Part shown: piece after piece, positions 15,990 to 24,325 of the stretch | Layout of the letters: the number at the start of each line of letters is the position of its first letter | Numbering within the stretch: position 1 is the first letter of the stretch | Origin: Pelagimonas sp050633425 | GTDB lineage: Bacteria; Pseudomonadota; Alphaproteobacteria; Rhodobacterales; Rhodobacteraceae | Assembly (NCBI RefSeq): GCF_050633425.1 | Contig: NZ_JBOEGM010000008.1 | Coordinates: 434,001 to 498,000 of the forward strand | Length of the DNA: 64,000 nucleotides | Direction: 5' to 3' | Notes under the pieces: model-generated | Database searches by the model: none | What the model was told of the DNA's origin: nothing | The model's input: the letters and a program-made list of their open reading frames with translations, nothing else | Made by a program: the position numbers and the translations under genes

Positions 15990-16598
15990 TCATTCCGAAT
16001 GTTCCCAGTCTTTGATGGCGGTGTCCAAGGCCGGAAACCCAGCGGACCACAGCGCCTGATTCACAGCCGGGCGTGAAACCCCAAGGCGTTTGGCCGCCTC
16101 TTCGCGTGGACCGGCGTCAGGGGGGAGCATTTCGCAGAGGGATCGGGCCTGGGCCTGTGTCCAGCCTTGGGAAATATAGTCGGCCAAAACCAGCGTGGCG
16201 TTCTTGGTCCCGCATCCGGAATGGGCCATGTGAATATGCCCCGAAATCCGATCGAGAAGCCGCCCCGATGAGACAAAAACCGCCCCATGGGCGCTATTGA
16301 CGTCTTGGTTTTCTGGTAAATGGCCCTCGCCGGTGGCCAAGGACATCCGGCTTGCCAGCGATTTGTCCAATCTGCGCAGACAGGCTTGCAGATACAGGGC
16401 CGCGCGCAGGCCACGGGCCGGGTTGCCCAGCGCCAATTGCCAGCCATCGCCGCTGCTGCGTCCAAACAGGCTTGGCGCGCTGTCCCAGCCTGAAATTTCA
16501 GAGGCCGCGTCTGACAAGGCCAACATGGCCTGATCCAACGCAGCGCTGTCCAATTTGGTTGAGTCGACGATATCGCCGGTGAGAACAGTCAGGATCAT
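15990..16598 (-). CDS. SatD family protein, cyclase-like domain plus helix-turn-helix
   Basis: 201 residues. The N-terminal region resembles a class III nucleotidyl cyclase core: TGDIVDST (Asp9) near residues 7-14, SSGDGWQLALGNP (Asp51) near 48-60, and ARGLRAALYLQACL after it, spaced as in the metal-binding strands of adenylate cyclases. No full catalytic set is apparent. The C-terminus carries a helix-turn-helix (REEAAKRLGVSRPAVNQAL, about residues 164-182). It lies 38 bp upstream of DUF3307 and is probably co-transcribed with it. The ATG at 16598 opens the conserved MILTVLTGDI. SatD proteins have been tied to acid tolerance in streptococci, but their function is unclear. Confidence 0.7.
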   Translation of the reverse strand: MILTVLTGDIVDSTKLDSAALDQAMLALSDAASEISGWDSAPSLFGRSSGDGWQLALGNPARGLRAALYLQACLRRLDKSLASRMSLATGEGHLPENQDVNSAHGAVFVSSGRLLDRISGHIHMAHSGCGTKNATLVLADYISQGWTQAQARSLCEMLPPDAGPREEAAKRLGVSRPAVNQALWSAGFPALDTAIKDWEHSE

Positions 16599-16647
16599 GG
16601 GAAAGCCATAGCACTTTCTTTGCGGAAAAGAAAGTAAAATGACTTCC

Positions 16648-17010
16648 TTACATAAAGCCCAATTCCAAACGTGCCTCATCAGACATCATTTCCATGCCCC
16701 AGGGCGGTTCCCAGGTCAGTTCAACATTGACCATCTTCACACCGGGCACCGGTTCGATGGCCTCTTGAACCCAGCCGGGCATTTCGCCCGCAACCGGACA
16801 TCCCGGCGCGGTTAGGGTCATGATCACGTTCACCTCGTTTTCATCATTGATCTCAACCGTATAAACAAGGCCAAGGTCAAAGATGTTCACCGGGATTTCC
16901 GGGTCAAAAACAGTGCGGCATGCCTCGACAATTGTGTCGTGGAGCGGGTGTTCCGTGCTAGAGGGCGCGATCAAGGGCGCACCTTCCATTTGGGGGCTGG
17001 CATCGGTCAT
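16648..17010 (-). CDS. sufT: Fe-S assembly protein, DUF59/MIP18 family (SufT-like)
   Basis: 120-residue protein of the DUF59/MIP18 family, which helps mature Fe-S proteins. Conserved features are the DPEIPVNIFDLGLVY segment near residues 37-51, LTAPGCPV with the conserved cysteine near 67-74, and LTWEPPWG near 96-103. The N-terminal 20 residues are low-complexity. It sits near the A-type carrier gene but there is no suf operon in the window. Confidence 0.87.
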   Translation of the reverse strand: MTDASPQMEGAPLIAPSSTEHPLHDTIVEACRTVFDPEIPVNIFDLGLVYTVEINDENEVNVIMTLTAPGCPVAGEMPGWVQEAIEPVPGVKMVNVELTWEPPWGMEMMSDEARLELGFM

Positions 17011-17151
17011 TGCCGGTCCTTCCGAATTATTCTTGAGAAAAACATATAGGAAAACGATTGGCCGGGGTAAAGGGCCGACCGAAGTCGCATGGTGTTTCTT
17101 ACTGCGACCTCTTAGCCTAGCGCGGCGCGACGCTTCTTAAATCACGGGCCT

Positions 17152-17955
17152 ATGAAACAGATTCTCACATTTGGCGCGGTCGTTGGGCTGTGCAGCGGCG
17201 GGGTGGCTTTGGCGGCCCCCATCGACGAAATGGTGCAAAAACTGCCCAAAACCGTGCAGGAAATGCGCTTTCACATCGCCGAGACCCCCGAATTGATTGG
17301 GGTGATCCGTTGGGATGGGACCGGGCAGGTGGTCTATCCCCCTCAGGGGAGTGTGCCACATCACAGCGATTCCATCGTTCTCAACAATGCAACAGAGCTG
17401 CACAGCATCAGCCAAAGCGCCGGGGCTGGCAAAACCGTGGCCAGCGCCCTATCGCCTGACCGCCTGTATCATTGCCGCTCAGAACCTGCGCTATGCCTTG
17501 TGCTCGACGCCGAATCTATGGGGGCACCGGCCTCTGTCGATGATCCCTATTTCGCCTATTTTGAAAAGGTGATGGTCTGGTTCTACGTCGTTATCGCTGT
17601 GCTGTTGGTTGTTGTGATTGGGTTTTTCTGGGCGTTGCGCCGCCGCCCGGCGATTCCAACCGATCCCGAAAGCTTTGCTATTGGGCCGGTGCAAATCAAT
17701 CCGCGCCGCAGCAGTTGCATTGTAGATGGTGTCGAAGAACAGCTGAGCGCCCGAGACATCGTGATTTTGCGCGTCTTTGCCGATCATCCCGGCGAGGTGG
17801 TTCGCAAAGATGCGCTCTATGATGCGGGATGGGGCAGGGACTACATGCCCAATTCACGGGCGTTGGATCAACATATGCTGGCGCTGCGGCGCAAGCTCGG
17901 GGATGCAGAGCTGATCGAGACGGTACATGGCCAAGGGTATCGGCTCCCGAATTGA
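17152..17955 (+). CDS. Membrane-anchored winged-helix regulator with periplasmic domain
   Basis: 267 residues in an unusual order. A signal peptide or signal anchor (residues 1-22, ending VALAA), a periplasmic domain (23-139) with a Cys108/Cys115 pair, one transmembrane helix (140-162) followed by RRRP, and a cytoplasmic OmpR/PhoB-type winged helix (about 175-267; LSARDIVILRVFADHPGEVV, LRRKLGDAELIETVHGQGY). There is no receiver domain. It is the reverse of ToxR/CadC, where the DNA-binding domain is N-terminal. Likely a one-component sensor of the periplasm; its targets are unknown. Transcribed toward a secreted Sel1-like protein 109 bp downstream. Confidence 0.8.
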   Translation: MKQILTFGAVVGLCSGGVALAAPIDEMVQKLPKTVQEMRFHIAETPELIGVIRWDGTGQVVYPPQGSVPHHSDSIVLNNATELHSISQSAGAGKTVASALSPDRLYHCRSEPALCLVLDAESMGAPASVDDPYFAYFEKVMVWFYVVIAVLLVVVIGFFWALRRRPAIPTDPESFAIGPVQINPRRSSCIVDGVEEQLSARDIVILRVFADHPGEVVRKDALYDAGWGRDYMPNSRALDQHMLALRRKLGDAELIETVHGQGYRLPN

Positions 17956-18064
17956 TTCTGTCAAATTCGCCGATTTTGCAAATTTCTTGCATGGCTCTTG
18001 CGCGGTTCTGACACCTGTCAGGGCCGTTTTTGCTTTGTCTGGGGGCAGATCAGGAGGAAAGACC

Positions 18065-18625
18065 ATGCTAAGATTTGCACTATTGTTCTGTTTGGCTGGG
18101 CCCGTGGCCGCCCAAACCTTCACCACAGAAAACTATGATCCAGGTGATGACGCCGGTGTTCTCAATCCCGAGGAGCTCTCCTTGCGCGGCGCGCTTGATC
18201 GCATGCGATACGGGGAAACCCATCCGATGATGGGCGTCATCGGCTATGGTGCCGCCAAGGAGGGAAATCACGCCGTCGCGCGCGAGATTTTTGACGAACT
18301 CTCACAGCAAGGCGACGTCCAGGGCATGACCTGGTTGAGTTGGATGGAGGACAATGGGCTCGGCGCGCCCGAAAATCCCGAAGCCGCCGCTGCTTTGGAC
18401 CGCCGCGCCATGGAGCTTGGCTCCGAAGTGGCAGCCTTTAACCATGGGCTCAATCTTTTGCGCGGTCGCGGTGTGCCGATGGATCAGGATGCCGGACGCC
18501 AAGCCATTCGCGATGCCGCCGCTATGGGCGACACCTCGGCGCAACATCTCATCGACAATGACTACGACCTGGATTCCGTTACCCCGGATGCGGATAACTG
18601 GAAATACGAACAGCGCTATTTCTGA
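18065..18625 (+). CDS. Secreted Sel1-like repeat protein
   Basis: 186 residues with a Sec signal peptide (MLRFALLFCLAGPVAA-Q). The mature part has helical repeats of the Sel1 type (YGAAKEGNHAVAREIFDELS; LGAPENPEAAAALDRRAMELG; RGVPMDQDAGRQAIRDAAAMG), normally involved in protein-protein contacts in the periplasm. The ATG at 18065 has GGAGGAAAGACC upstream; an upstream in-frame extension overlaps the regulator gene and is rejected. It may be regulated by, or partner with, the membrane winged-helix protein upstream. Confidence 0.82.
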   Translation: MLRFALLFCLAGPVAAQTFTTENYDPGDDAGVLNPEELSLRGALDRMRYGETHPMMGVIGYGAAKEGNHAVAREIFDELSQQGDVQGMTWLSWMEDNGLGAPENPEAAAALDRRAMELGSEVAAFNHGLNLLRGRGVPMDQDAGRQAIRDAAAMGDTSAQHLIDNDYDLDSVTPDADNWKYEQRYF

Positions 18626-18636
18626 TGCCCAATGGC

Positions 18637-18660
18637 AAAAGGGCGGCTTAGCCCTTTTTT
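18637..18660. terminator. Bidirectional terminator between Sel1 protein and deacetylase
   Basis: AAAAGGGC-GGCTTA-GCCCTTTT with T-rich flanks on both strands, placed between two convergent genes. On the minus strand it overlaps the deacetylase stop. Confidence 0.75.
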
Positions 18661-19415
18661 GCCACCCGGCGGAATTTGCGTTTTTGCCAAAGCGGCCAGC
18701 CCATCATTTGGCTGACCGTGCCAAACTTGAGCCCGCGCGCCGTTAGCCCGTCAAAAGTACTGGGCATGGCGCGTACGGTGCCTTTTTGGATGTCATGGCT
18801 CAGAATAATCGCGCCGGGGCGCGAATGTCTCAGGATTCGCTTGGCCACAACGCTCGATCCGGGGCGACGCCAATCTTCGGGATCCACCGACCACAGAATC
18901 GTTGGCAAGTTGCGCTCATTATAAAGCATCAGGCGCTGGCGCTTGGTGAACGAGCCATAAGGCGGGCGAAAAGTAACCGGAGGGCGCCCGGTGACTTTGA
19001 AAATCGCATCGGTGGTGCGGTCGATCTCTGACAAAACCGATGTATTTGATCGTTTTGCAAGATTCGGATGCGACCAGCTGTGATTGCCTATCTCATGGCC
19101 TTCATCAGCGATACGTTTGACGATATCAGGCCAGGTCACCACACGATTGCCGATCAGATAGAACGTCGCGCGCAGGTTTCGCGCTTTGAGCATATCCAAA
19201 AGTTTTGGCGTCAGGCTGGGATGGGGCCCGTCGTCAAAGGTCATAGCGACCACAGGTGTGCTGGTCTTAACGGCCATCACTGTGGCGGCGTCTTTGCGCG
19301 CCACGTCTTTGGGCAACGAAATCGCAGGGGCTGCGGCTTCGGCCATGTGGGGCTGCGCCAATACGCACGCAGCCGTTCCTGCGGACACAAAGGCCCGGCG
19401 GGAGAAGTCAGTCAT
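18648..19415 (-). CDS. Polysaccharide deacetylase (NodB homology), Tat-exported
   Basis: 255 residues. The N-terminus MTDFSRRAFVSAGTAACVL carries a twin-arginine motif (SRRAF), so it probably folds before export. The NodB domain has TFDDGPHP (Asp-Asp, near residues 75-82), the zinc ligands NHSWSHPN (HxxxH type), FRPPYG, and the distal SHDI. Family enzymes remove acetyl groups from chitin, peptidoglycan or exopolysaccharide; the substrate here is unknown. The ATG at 19415 is chosen because it begins the Tat signal; a 30-codon extension upstream lacks signal character. Confidence 0.9.
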   Translation of the reverse strand: MTDFSRRAFVSAGTAACVLAQPHMAEAAAPAISLPKDVARKDAATVMAVKTSTPVVAMTFDDGPHPSLTPKLLDMLKARNLRATFYLIGNRVVTWPDIVKRIADEGHEIGNHSWSHPNLAKRSNTSVLSEIDRTTDAIFKVTGRPPVTFRPPYGSFTKRQRLMLYNERNLPTILWSVDPEDWRRPGSSVVAKRILRHSRPGAIILSHDIQKGTVRAMPSTFDGLTARGLKFGTVSQMMGWPLWQKRKFRRVAKKG

Positions 19416-19685
19416 AAGGGGCCATCCTTGGCAGAAAATGGCAGAAAAAGCAGATGAAAAGACCAAAGCCTGCCATGCGCTTGATGCGCAAGGTAAATTT
19501 GTCAAAAATGTGGCGGAGGGTGACTATCGTGACACCGATGACACGGTGTGTAAGGGGCGGTTTTTGGCCCAACAGACGTCCAAGTGAAATTAGCTGCAAA
19601 AAGGTTGGGAAATCTGCTTGACGGCACATCGGCCTAACCCTAAAAGCGCTCTCACGCCACGGCCAATACGGTCAGGCGGCAGTGA

Positions 19686-19762
19686 GCGGTTGTAGCTCAG
19701 ATGGTTAGAGTACCGGCCTGTCACGCCGGGGGTCGCGGGTTCGAGCCCCGTCAACCGCGCCA
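19686..19762 (+). tRNA. tRNA-Asp (GTC), copy 1
   Basis: 77-nt cloverleaf including an encoded CCA. The acceptor stem GCGGTTG/CAACCGC, D-arm GCTCAGATGGTTAGAGT, anticodon GTC at 19720-19722 in a CCGGC stem, and GGTTCGA T-loop are all visible. Confidence 0.97.
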
Positions 19763-19796
19763 CCACTGCCTCCGAAACCGGGCCAACGCATTGAGT

Positions 19797-19873
19797 GCGG
19801 TTGTAGCTCAGATGGTTAGAGTACCGGCCTGTCACGCCGGGGGTCGCGGGTTCGAGCCCCGTCAACCGCGCCA
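19797..19873 (+). tRNA. tRNA-Asp (GTC), copy 2
   Basis: Identical to the preceding tRNA, with a 34-bp spacer. Anticodon GTC at 19831-19833. Followed by a clear terminator, so the two are likely one transcript. Confidence 0.97.
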
Positions 19874-19892
19874 CTTTCTTCGGAAAGTTGTC

Positions 19893-19916
19893 AAAGCACC
19901 CTTCGGGGTGCTTTTG
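19893..19916 (+). terminator. Terminator of the tRNA-Asp pair
   Basis: AAAGCACCC-TTCG-GGGTGCTTT with a stable UUCG loop, 20 bp after the second tRNA, with T-rich sequence after it. Confidence 0.88.
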
Positions 19917-20205
19917 GCGTTTTAGGGGGAATTTCTCGCCTAAGGCGGGATTCGGTCCCGCACCGAGGGCAAAGGGGCAGGAATACCTGACTGTCTCAGA
20001 TCGGGCTGCATGGGATAAGACTATGTTCAAGTCTGCTGCTGCCTCTATCCCTTCTCCCGTTCGGCTCTCTTTCTGGCAGGCTGATTCTAACGCCGGGTTT
20101 TTGCCCGACATGCGACCCCGATAGGCGACTCGGAAACGATCGCAAAAGAACCATGTGTTGGTCATGCGCCGCCACAGGGGCTTGGCAATACGCATGCCAA
20201 AGCAA
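19917..20205. other. Intergenic stretch with no supported gene
   Basis: About 290 bp between the tRNA terminator and the mepK-side terminator. Reading frames here lack ribosome-binding sites and resemble no family. A short hairpin (GGCGGGATTCGGTCCCGC, around 19942) is visible but not interpretable. Confidence 0.5.
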
Positions 20206-20231
20206 AAGCGCCCCGAAATATCGAGGCGCTT
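20206..20231 (-). terminator. Leftward terminator distal to the M15 peptidase gene
   Basis: On the minus strand AAGCGCC-N12-GGCGCTT runs into TTTTGCTTT. It lies 160 bp past the stop of the M15-type peptidase gene and is the first good terminator for it. Confidence 0.6.
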
Positions 20232-20277
20232 GTGAGACATGTGTCTATAGGGCATGTGCCAGCTCAGGCATGTGTGG

Positions 20278-20390
20278 GGTCAGGCAGGTGTTCGCACATC
20301 GGTCAGGCAGGACATCGGGCAGATGTCGTTAAAACAGGCTCTGTTCGGGGCTTGCTCGGAGTTTCCTGGTCAAAGTATCCTGGTCAGAGT
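20278..20390. repeat. Short direct repeats after the M15 peptidase gene
   Basis: GGTCAGGCAGG occurs at 20278-20288 and 20301-20311, and TCCTGGTCA(A/G)AGT at 20364-20376 and 20378-20390. They lie in the predicted 3' untranslated part of the peptidase gene. No coding potential was recognised. Confidence 0.4.
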
Positions 20391-20960
20391 TTACCGGCCC
20401 CAGCTGCGGACAGGGCCGCAATCCATATGGACAAAGTTTGACTTGGAATACCGGCCAACGCCGCCACCGCCGCAAGACTTCGCAGCTTGGTAGATTTGGT
20501 TTACCGAACGGGAGGCCAAACGCAGATCAGCAGCCTGACCGCGTAGGTGACGCGAGTTCTTGGCAACACCGCTCGAGCGCGAGCGCAGCATCGCATTGGT
20601 TTTCGGGCTGCGGTAGCCGGAAATTAGCATGTAGGGCTCAGACACATCCATAAGGTTGTGGGCCGCTGCCATGATATCGACGGTGCGCAGGTCGATCTTC
20701 TTGACGTCATTGGTGCGCCAATCGCGCATGAAGTAGTTGATTTCTTTGACCGCGTCGGCAAGGTATTTGCCTTCGATCCAATAGATCATGTCGATCCGTT
20801 CACCGGTGCGGCCCGAATACATGCGCACGCGGCGAATATCGCCACCGCCGCGCAGAAAACCCGCCGCATTGGTATATGTCGGTGCTGCTGCAACTGTCGT
20901 GGCGGCGAATGCGCCAAGAATGCCACGCCGCGTAAAGCTGCCCAAAGTGTTATCTGCCAT
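20391..20960 (-). CDS. MepK-like murein endopeptidase, DUF882/M15 family, Tat-exported
   Basis: 189 residues beginning MADNTLGSFTRRGILGAFAA, a twin-arginine signal. The mature domain is the DUF882 (peptidase M15-like) fold with zinc ligands in SRHLRGQAADLR (HxxGxxxD) and the final HMDCGPVR. E. coli YcbK/MepK of this family cuts cross-links in peptidoglycan, including 3-3 cross-links. Here it is divergent from an L,D-transpeptidase that makes such links. The ATG at 20960 opens the Tat signal; the reading frame continues upstream to 21224 but without a sensible start. Confidence 0.85.
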   Translation of the reverse strand: MADNTLGSFTRRGILGAFAATTVAAAPTYTNAAGFLRGGGDIRRVRMYSGRTGERIDMIYWIEGKYLADAVKEINYFMRDWRTNDVKKIDLRTVDIMAAAHNLMDVSEPYMLISGYRSPKTNAMLRSRSSGVAKNSRHLRGQAADLRLASRSVNQIYQAAKSCGGGGVGRYSKSNFVHMDCGPVRSWGR

Positions 20961-21299
20961 GTTCGAAGCGCCTGTCCCGTCGCTATTACCTGTTCCGAGC
21001 CGGCCTGCGCACTTTGCGTACATCAGGCTGACCACCTGCCATCTATCCCCAGATGTCGGCAAAGGTATGACACGAATCGGATTGCCAAAAAAGAAACATT
21101 TGGGAGGTTTTTCATTTTCAAGGGGAAATGAGCAGGTTTCTGCCAGATCACTCTTGAACTGTGGCGAGAATGTGCGAACCGTGCTCGCATCGTCTCGGAT
21201 ACAATTCGTTTCGGCTCCTGTCACAAATGTGAGTAGACAGGGCAGGGCTTTGAATACAAAACAGAATAGATAAAAAGGCGCGTGTGACAGGGGTTTTTA
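20961..21299. other. Divergent intergenic region between the M15 peptidase and L,D-transpeptidase genes
   Basis: 339 bp that must hold the promoters of both envelope genes. AT-rich stretches lie near 21075-21125 and 21250-21300. I could not assign convincing -35/-10 boxes or operators, and the open frames inside it show no family resemblance. Confidence 0.5.
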
Positions 21300-23021
21300 A
21301 TGAATTTTTCTAGGAATGCGACAGAGCGGAGACCAACCCGAGGATCAGCTCGGAACTTAAACCGGGGCTCAAACGGGGGCTCAACTCGGGCATCGAGACG
21401 TGGCTGGACAACAGCCCTCATCGCGGCGGGGGCGATTTGGCTCGCGGCGGGAACGTCTCAGGCCCAACAAAGCGTTGCGCAAACAACAGGGTTCTCCTTT
21501 CAGGTCACCGCCTACAAACAGGCCGTCGCAGAACAAATCGGTGAAAATGGCCAAATGGCTGCGTTTTATCGGGGCAGGGGATTCGAACCCATCTGGACCG
21601 GCGCCGGGCAAGAGGATCGCACCCGCCGATTGGCGCTGATCGAAGCGTTTTCCATGGCCGATGATCACGGCCTGCCGGTTCAACGCTATAATAAGGACAT
21701 TTTGCTCGACAAAATGGCCCGTGTCCAAACCGATCGTGACCGCGGTTTGCTTGAGGTTGAGCTGTCCCAGACCTTCCTGCGCTTTGCCCGTGATCTGCAA
21801 TCGGGCATGTTGGTGCCTTCGCGGATTGATTCGGACATCAAGCGCAAGCTGCCACATCGTGATGCGCAGGTTCTGTTGGAGCGTCTGATCACCGAAGATC
21901 CGCGCGCCGTGATGCGCAGCCTTGCGCCCACAAGCCCTGAATACGCTCGCTTGATGCGCGCCAAGCTCAAGCTTGAGCACCGGATCGAACATGGCGGTTG
22001 GGGCTCGGCCGTTCCATCGGGAAGCCTGAAACCCGGCAGTACGGGCAATGCGGTTGTCGCTCTTCGAAACCGTCTGACCAAAATGGGCTATATGCGCCCG
22101 TCGCTGTCCTCGAGCTATGATGACGCGCTGCAAACCGCCGTTCAGGATTTTCAGGCGGATCATGGTCTCAAACCTGACGGCGTCGCCGGGTCGGGCACCA
22201 TGCGCCAGATCAACACCGATCCGGTCACCCGGTTGAAATCCATCATGGTTGCGATGGAGCGCGAGCGGTGGCTCAACCTCCCCGAAGGGCTTGGCAAGCG
22301 TCACGTCAAGGTCAATCTGGTCAATTATCACGCTCAGATTTTTGATGATAACAAACTGACCTATCAGACAAAATCAGTGATCGGCCATCAGGATCACGAC
22401 CGTCGCACCCCAGAGTTTTCCGACGTGATGGAGCATATGGTCATCAACCCGTCATGGTATGTGCCGCGCTCGATCATCGTCAACGAATACCTGCCATTGC
22501 TGCGTGGCAACCCGGGTGCTGTGGGCCATCTCGAAATCATTGATGCGCGTGGCCGTGTGGTCAGCCGGGGCCATGGCTTTGCCAAATACTCCGCAAGCAC
22601 CTTCCCATTTTCGATGCGCCAGCCACCCGGTCCGCGCAATGCGCTTGGGACGGTCAAGTTCATTTTCCCGAACAAATACAACATCTACCTGCATGACACC
22701 CCGTCGCAGCATCTGTTTGCGCGCGAAGTCCGCACCTTTAGCCACGGTTGTATCCGCCTCGATGATCCGCATGACTTTGCCTATGCGCTCTTGGCCAAAC
22801 AAGAGGGCGATCCGGTCGGTTATTTCAAATCTGTGCTGAATTCCGGTCAGGAAACCCATGTGCCTCTGGTGGAGCAGGTGCCGGTGCATTTGATCTATCG
22901 AACCGCCTTTACGCAGGCCAAAGGTCAGATGAACTATCGCCCGGATGTCTATGGTCGCGATGGAAAAATCTGGAATGCGCTTGTCCAGGCCGGGGTCAAT
23001 CTGCGCACGGGTAGCATCTAA
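21300..23021 (+). CDS. L,D-transpeptidase, YcbB/LdtD type
   Basis: 573 residues that build 3-3 cross-links in peptidoglycan. N-terminal Arg/Ser/Gly-rich cytoplasmic tail (1-35), a hydrophobic signal anchor (about 37-55, ending SQAQQ), a scaffold domain, a peptidoglycan-binding domain (about 242-300; LKPGSTGNAVVALRNRL, FQADHGLKPDG), then the YkuD catalytic domain with SHGCIRLDDP containing Cys484. The domain order matches E. coli LdtD. It is divergent from a MepK-like endopeptidase; the same two genes are neighbours in E. coli (ycbB-ycbK). Confidence 0.92.
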   Translation: MNFSRNATERRPTRGSARNLNRGSNGGSTRASRRGWTTALIAAGAIWLAAGTSQAQQSVAQTTGFSFQVTAYKQAVAEQIGENGQMAAFYRGRGFEPIWTGAGQEDRTRRLALIEAFSMADDHGLPVQRYNKDILLDKMARVQTDRDRGLLEVELSQTFLRFARDLQSGMLVPSRIDSDIKRKLPHRDAQVLLERLITEDPRAVMRSLAPTSPEYARLMRAKLKLEHRIEHGGWGSAVPSGSLKPGSTGNAVVALRNRLTKMGYMRPSLSSSYDDALQTAVQDFQADHGLKPDGVAGSGTMRQINTDPVTRLKSIMVAMERERWLNLPEGLGKRHVKVNLVNYHAQIFDDNKLTYQTKSVIGHQDHDRRTPEFSDVMEHMVINPSWYVPRSIIVNEYLPLLRGNPGAVGHLEIIDARGRVVSRGHGFAKYSASTFPFSMRQPPGPRNALGTVKFIFPNKYNIYLHDTPSQHLFAREVRTFSHGCIRLDDPHDFAYALLAKQEGDPVGYFKSVLNSGQETHVPLVEQVPVHLIYRTAFTQAKGQMNYRPDVYGRDGKIWNALVQAGVNLRTGSI

Positions 23022-23183
23022 CCTGACGTCTCAATTGTGGTGACATTGTCGTAACAACGAACAGGCCCTCGGCGCATGCTGGGGGCTTTTTCTTTGCCGG
23101 GGCTTACATGCCAAAGGGGTTTCCACTTGGCCAAGAGAGGCTTACATCTGCCTCAGCACATCCCAAGCAAGTCGGAACCGCCC

Positions 23184-24287
23184 GTGTCTTATACCATGTC
23201 TTATACCATCGCAGAAATCGCAAAATCCTTGGGTGTCAGCTTTGAAGGCGACGGGGATCTGCGCGTCAAAGGCGTTGCCGAACCCGCTTCGGCCGGGCCA
23301 GATCAGCTCGCGATGGCCATGAAAGCGGAGTATGCGGCGGGTTTGCCCGAGGGCACGGCCCAAGCTGCCATGCTCTGGCAAGGCGCGGATTGGCAAAGCT
23401 TTGGTCTCAAGGCCGCGATTTTCGCCTCCCGTCCACGGTTTGTGATGTCGGGCCTGTCGGCCATGATGGATCACGGCCCCGGCTTTGGGGGCGGCATTCA
23501 CCCCTCGGCGATCATCGACCCAAGCGCGCAAATTGGCGACAACGTCACCATTGGGGCGCTGAGCGTTATTGATGCCGGTGCGCAAATTGGCGACGGCTGT
23601 GTTATCGGCCCGCAATGCCATATCGGTTGGAACGCCACCCTCGGTGCCAACGCCTTGCTCCATTCCGGTGTCAAGATTTGCGCCCGTGTCAGCATCGGCG
23701 ACGCTCTTATCGCCCATCCCGGTGTGGTTATTGGCTCCGATGGTTTTTCATTTGTCACCCCGGAAACCTCCGGCGTTGAAAAAGCCCGCGCCAGCCTTGG
23801 CGAAGAGGGCAATGACACCCCGCAATCCTGGGCGCGTATACATTCACTTGGTTCTGTAACCGTTGGAAACAACGTTGAAATCGGCGCAAACGCCTGTGTT
23901 GATCGCGGCACTGTGCGCGACACTGTCATCCATGACGGTTGCAAGCTCGATAACCTGGTTCATGTCGGCCATAACGTCGTGGTCGGAGAAGACACGCTGC
24001 TGTGTGGTCAGGTTGGGATTGCAGGATCATCCGTGATCGGAAGCAACTGTGTTCTTGGCGGTCAGGTCGGCATTTCTGACAATATCATCATTGGTGATCG
24101 TGCCATTATCGGCGGTGGTTCTGGCGTGCTTACCAATGTGCCGGCGGGCCGTGTGATGCTGGGCTATCCTGCGATCAAAATGGACAACCATGTCGAAAGC
24201 TACAAAGGCTTCCGCCGCCTGCCGCGTCTCTTCCGTGATGTTGCCGAGCTCAAAAAAGCTGTTTCAAAACTGACTGGGAATGACTAA
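23184..24287 (+). CDS. lpxD: UDP-3-O-acylglucosamine N-acyltransferase LpxD
   Basis: Third step of lipid A synthesis: adds a hydroxyacyl chain from acyl carrier protein to the glucosamine nitrogen. N-terminal uridine-binding domain (to about residue 100), then a left-handed beta-helix of hexapeptide repeats (IGDNVTIGALSVIDAGAQIG and similar), and a C-terminal helix (SYKGFRRLPRLFRDV). The catalytic histidine lies in the NLVHVGHNV stretch. The start is ambiguous because a 12-bp duplication gives GTG-TCT-TAT-ACC then ATG-TCT-TAT-ACC (GTG 23184, ATG 23196); GGAA lies six bases before the GTG. Followed by an acyl carrier protein and a ketosynthase. Confidence 0.93.
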   Translation: MSYTMSYTIAEIAKSLGVSFEGDGDLRVKGVAEPASAGPDQLAMAMKAEYAAGLPEGTAQAAMLWQGADWQSFGLKAAIFASRPRFVMSGLSAMMDHGPGFGGGIHPSAIIDPSAQIGDNVTIGALSVIDAGAQIGDGCVIGPQCHIGWNATLGANALLHSGVKICARVSIGDALIAHPGVVIGSDGFSFVTPETSGVEKARASLGEEGNDTPQSWARIHSLGSVTVGNNVEIGANACVDRGTVRDTVIHDGCKLDNLVHVGHNVVVGEDTLLCGQVGIAGSSVIGSNCVLGGQVGISDNIIIGDRAIIGGGSGVLTNVPAGRVMLGYPAIKMDNHVESYKGFRRLPRLFRDVAELKKAVSKLTGND

Positions 24288-24325
24288 GTCATCACAGACG
24301 CGAATTTAGGTGCAGGACGGGGACT

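Noticed and set aside
19590..20255. Long minus-strand frame containing two copies of a LTGLEPATPGVTGRYSNHLS-type segment
   Set aside because: These are antisense translations of the two tRNA-Asp genes, a well-known false protein. The duplication reflects the tRNA repeat.
20961..21224. Upstream in-frame extension of the M15-type peptidase
   Set aside because: The extension would place the Tat signal 88 residues inside the protein. The ATG at 20960 starts the signal exactly.
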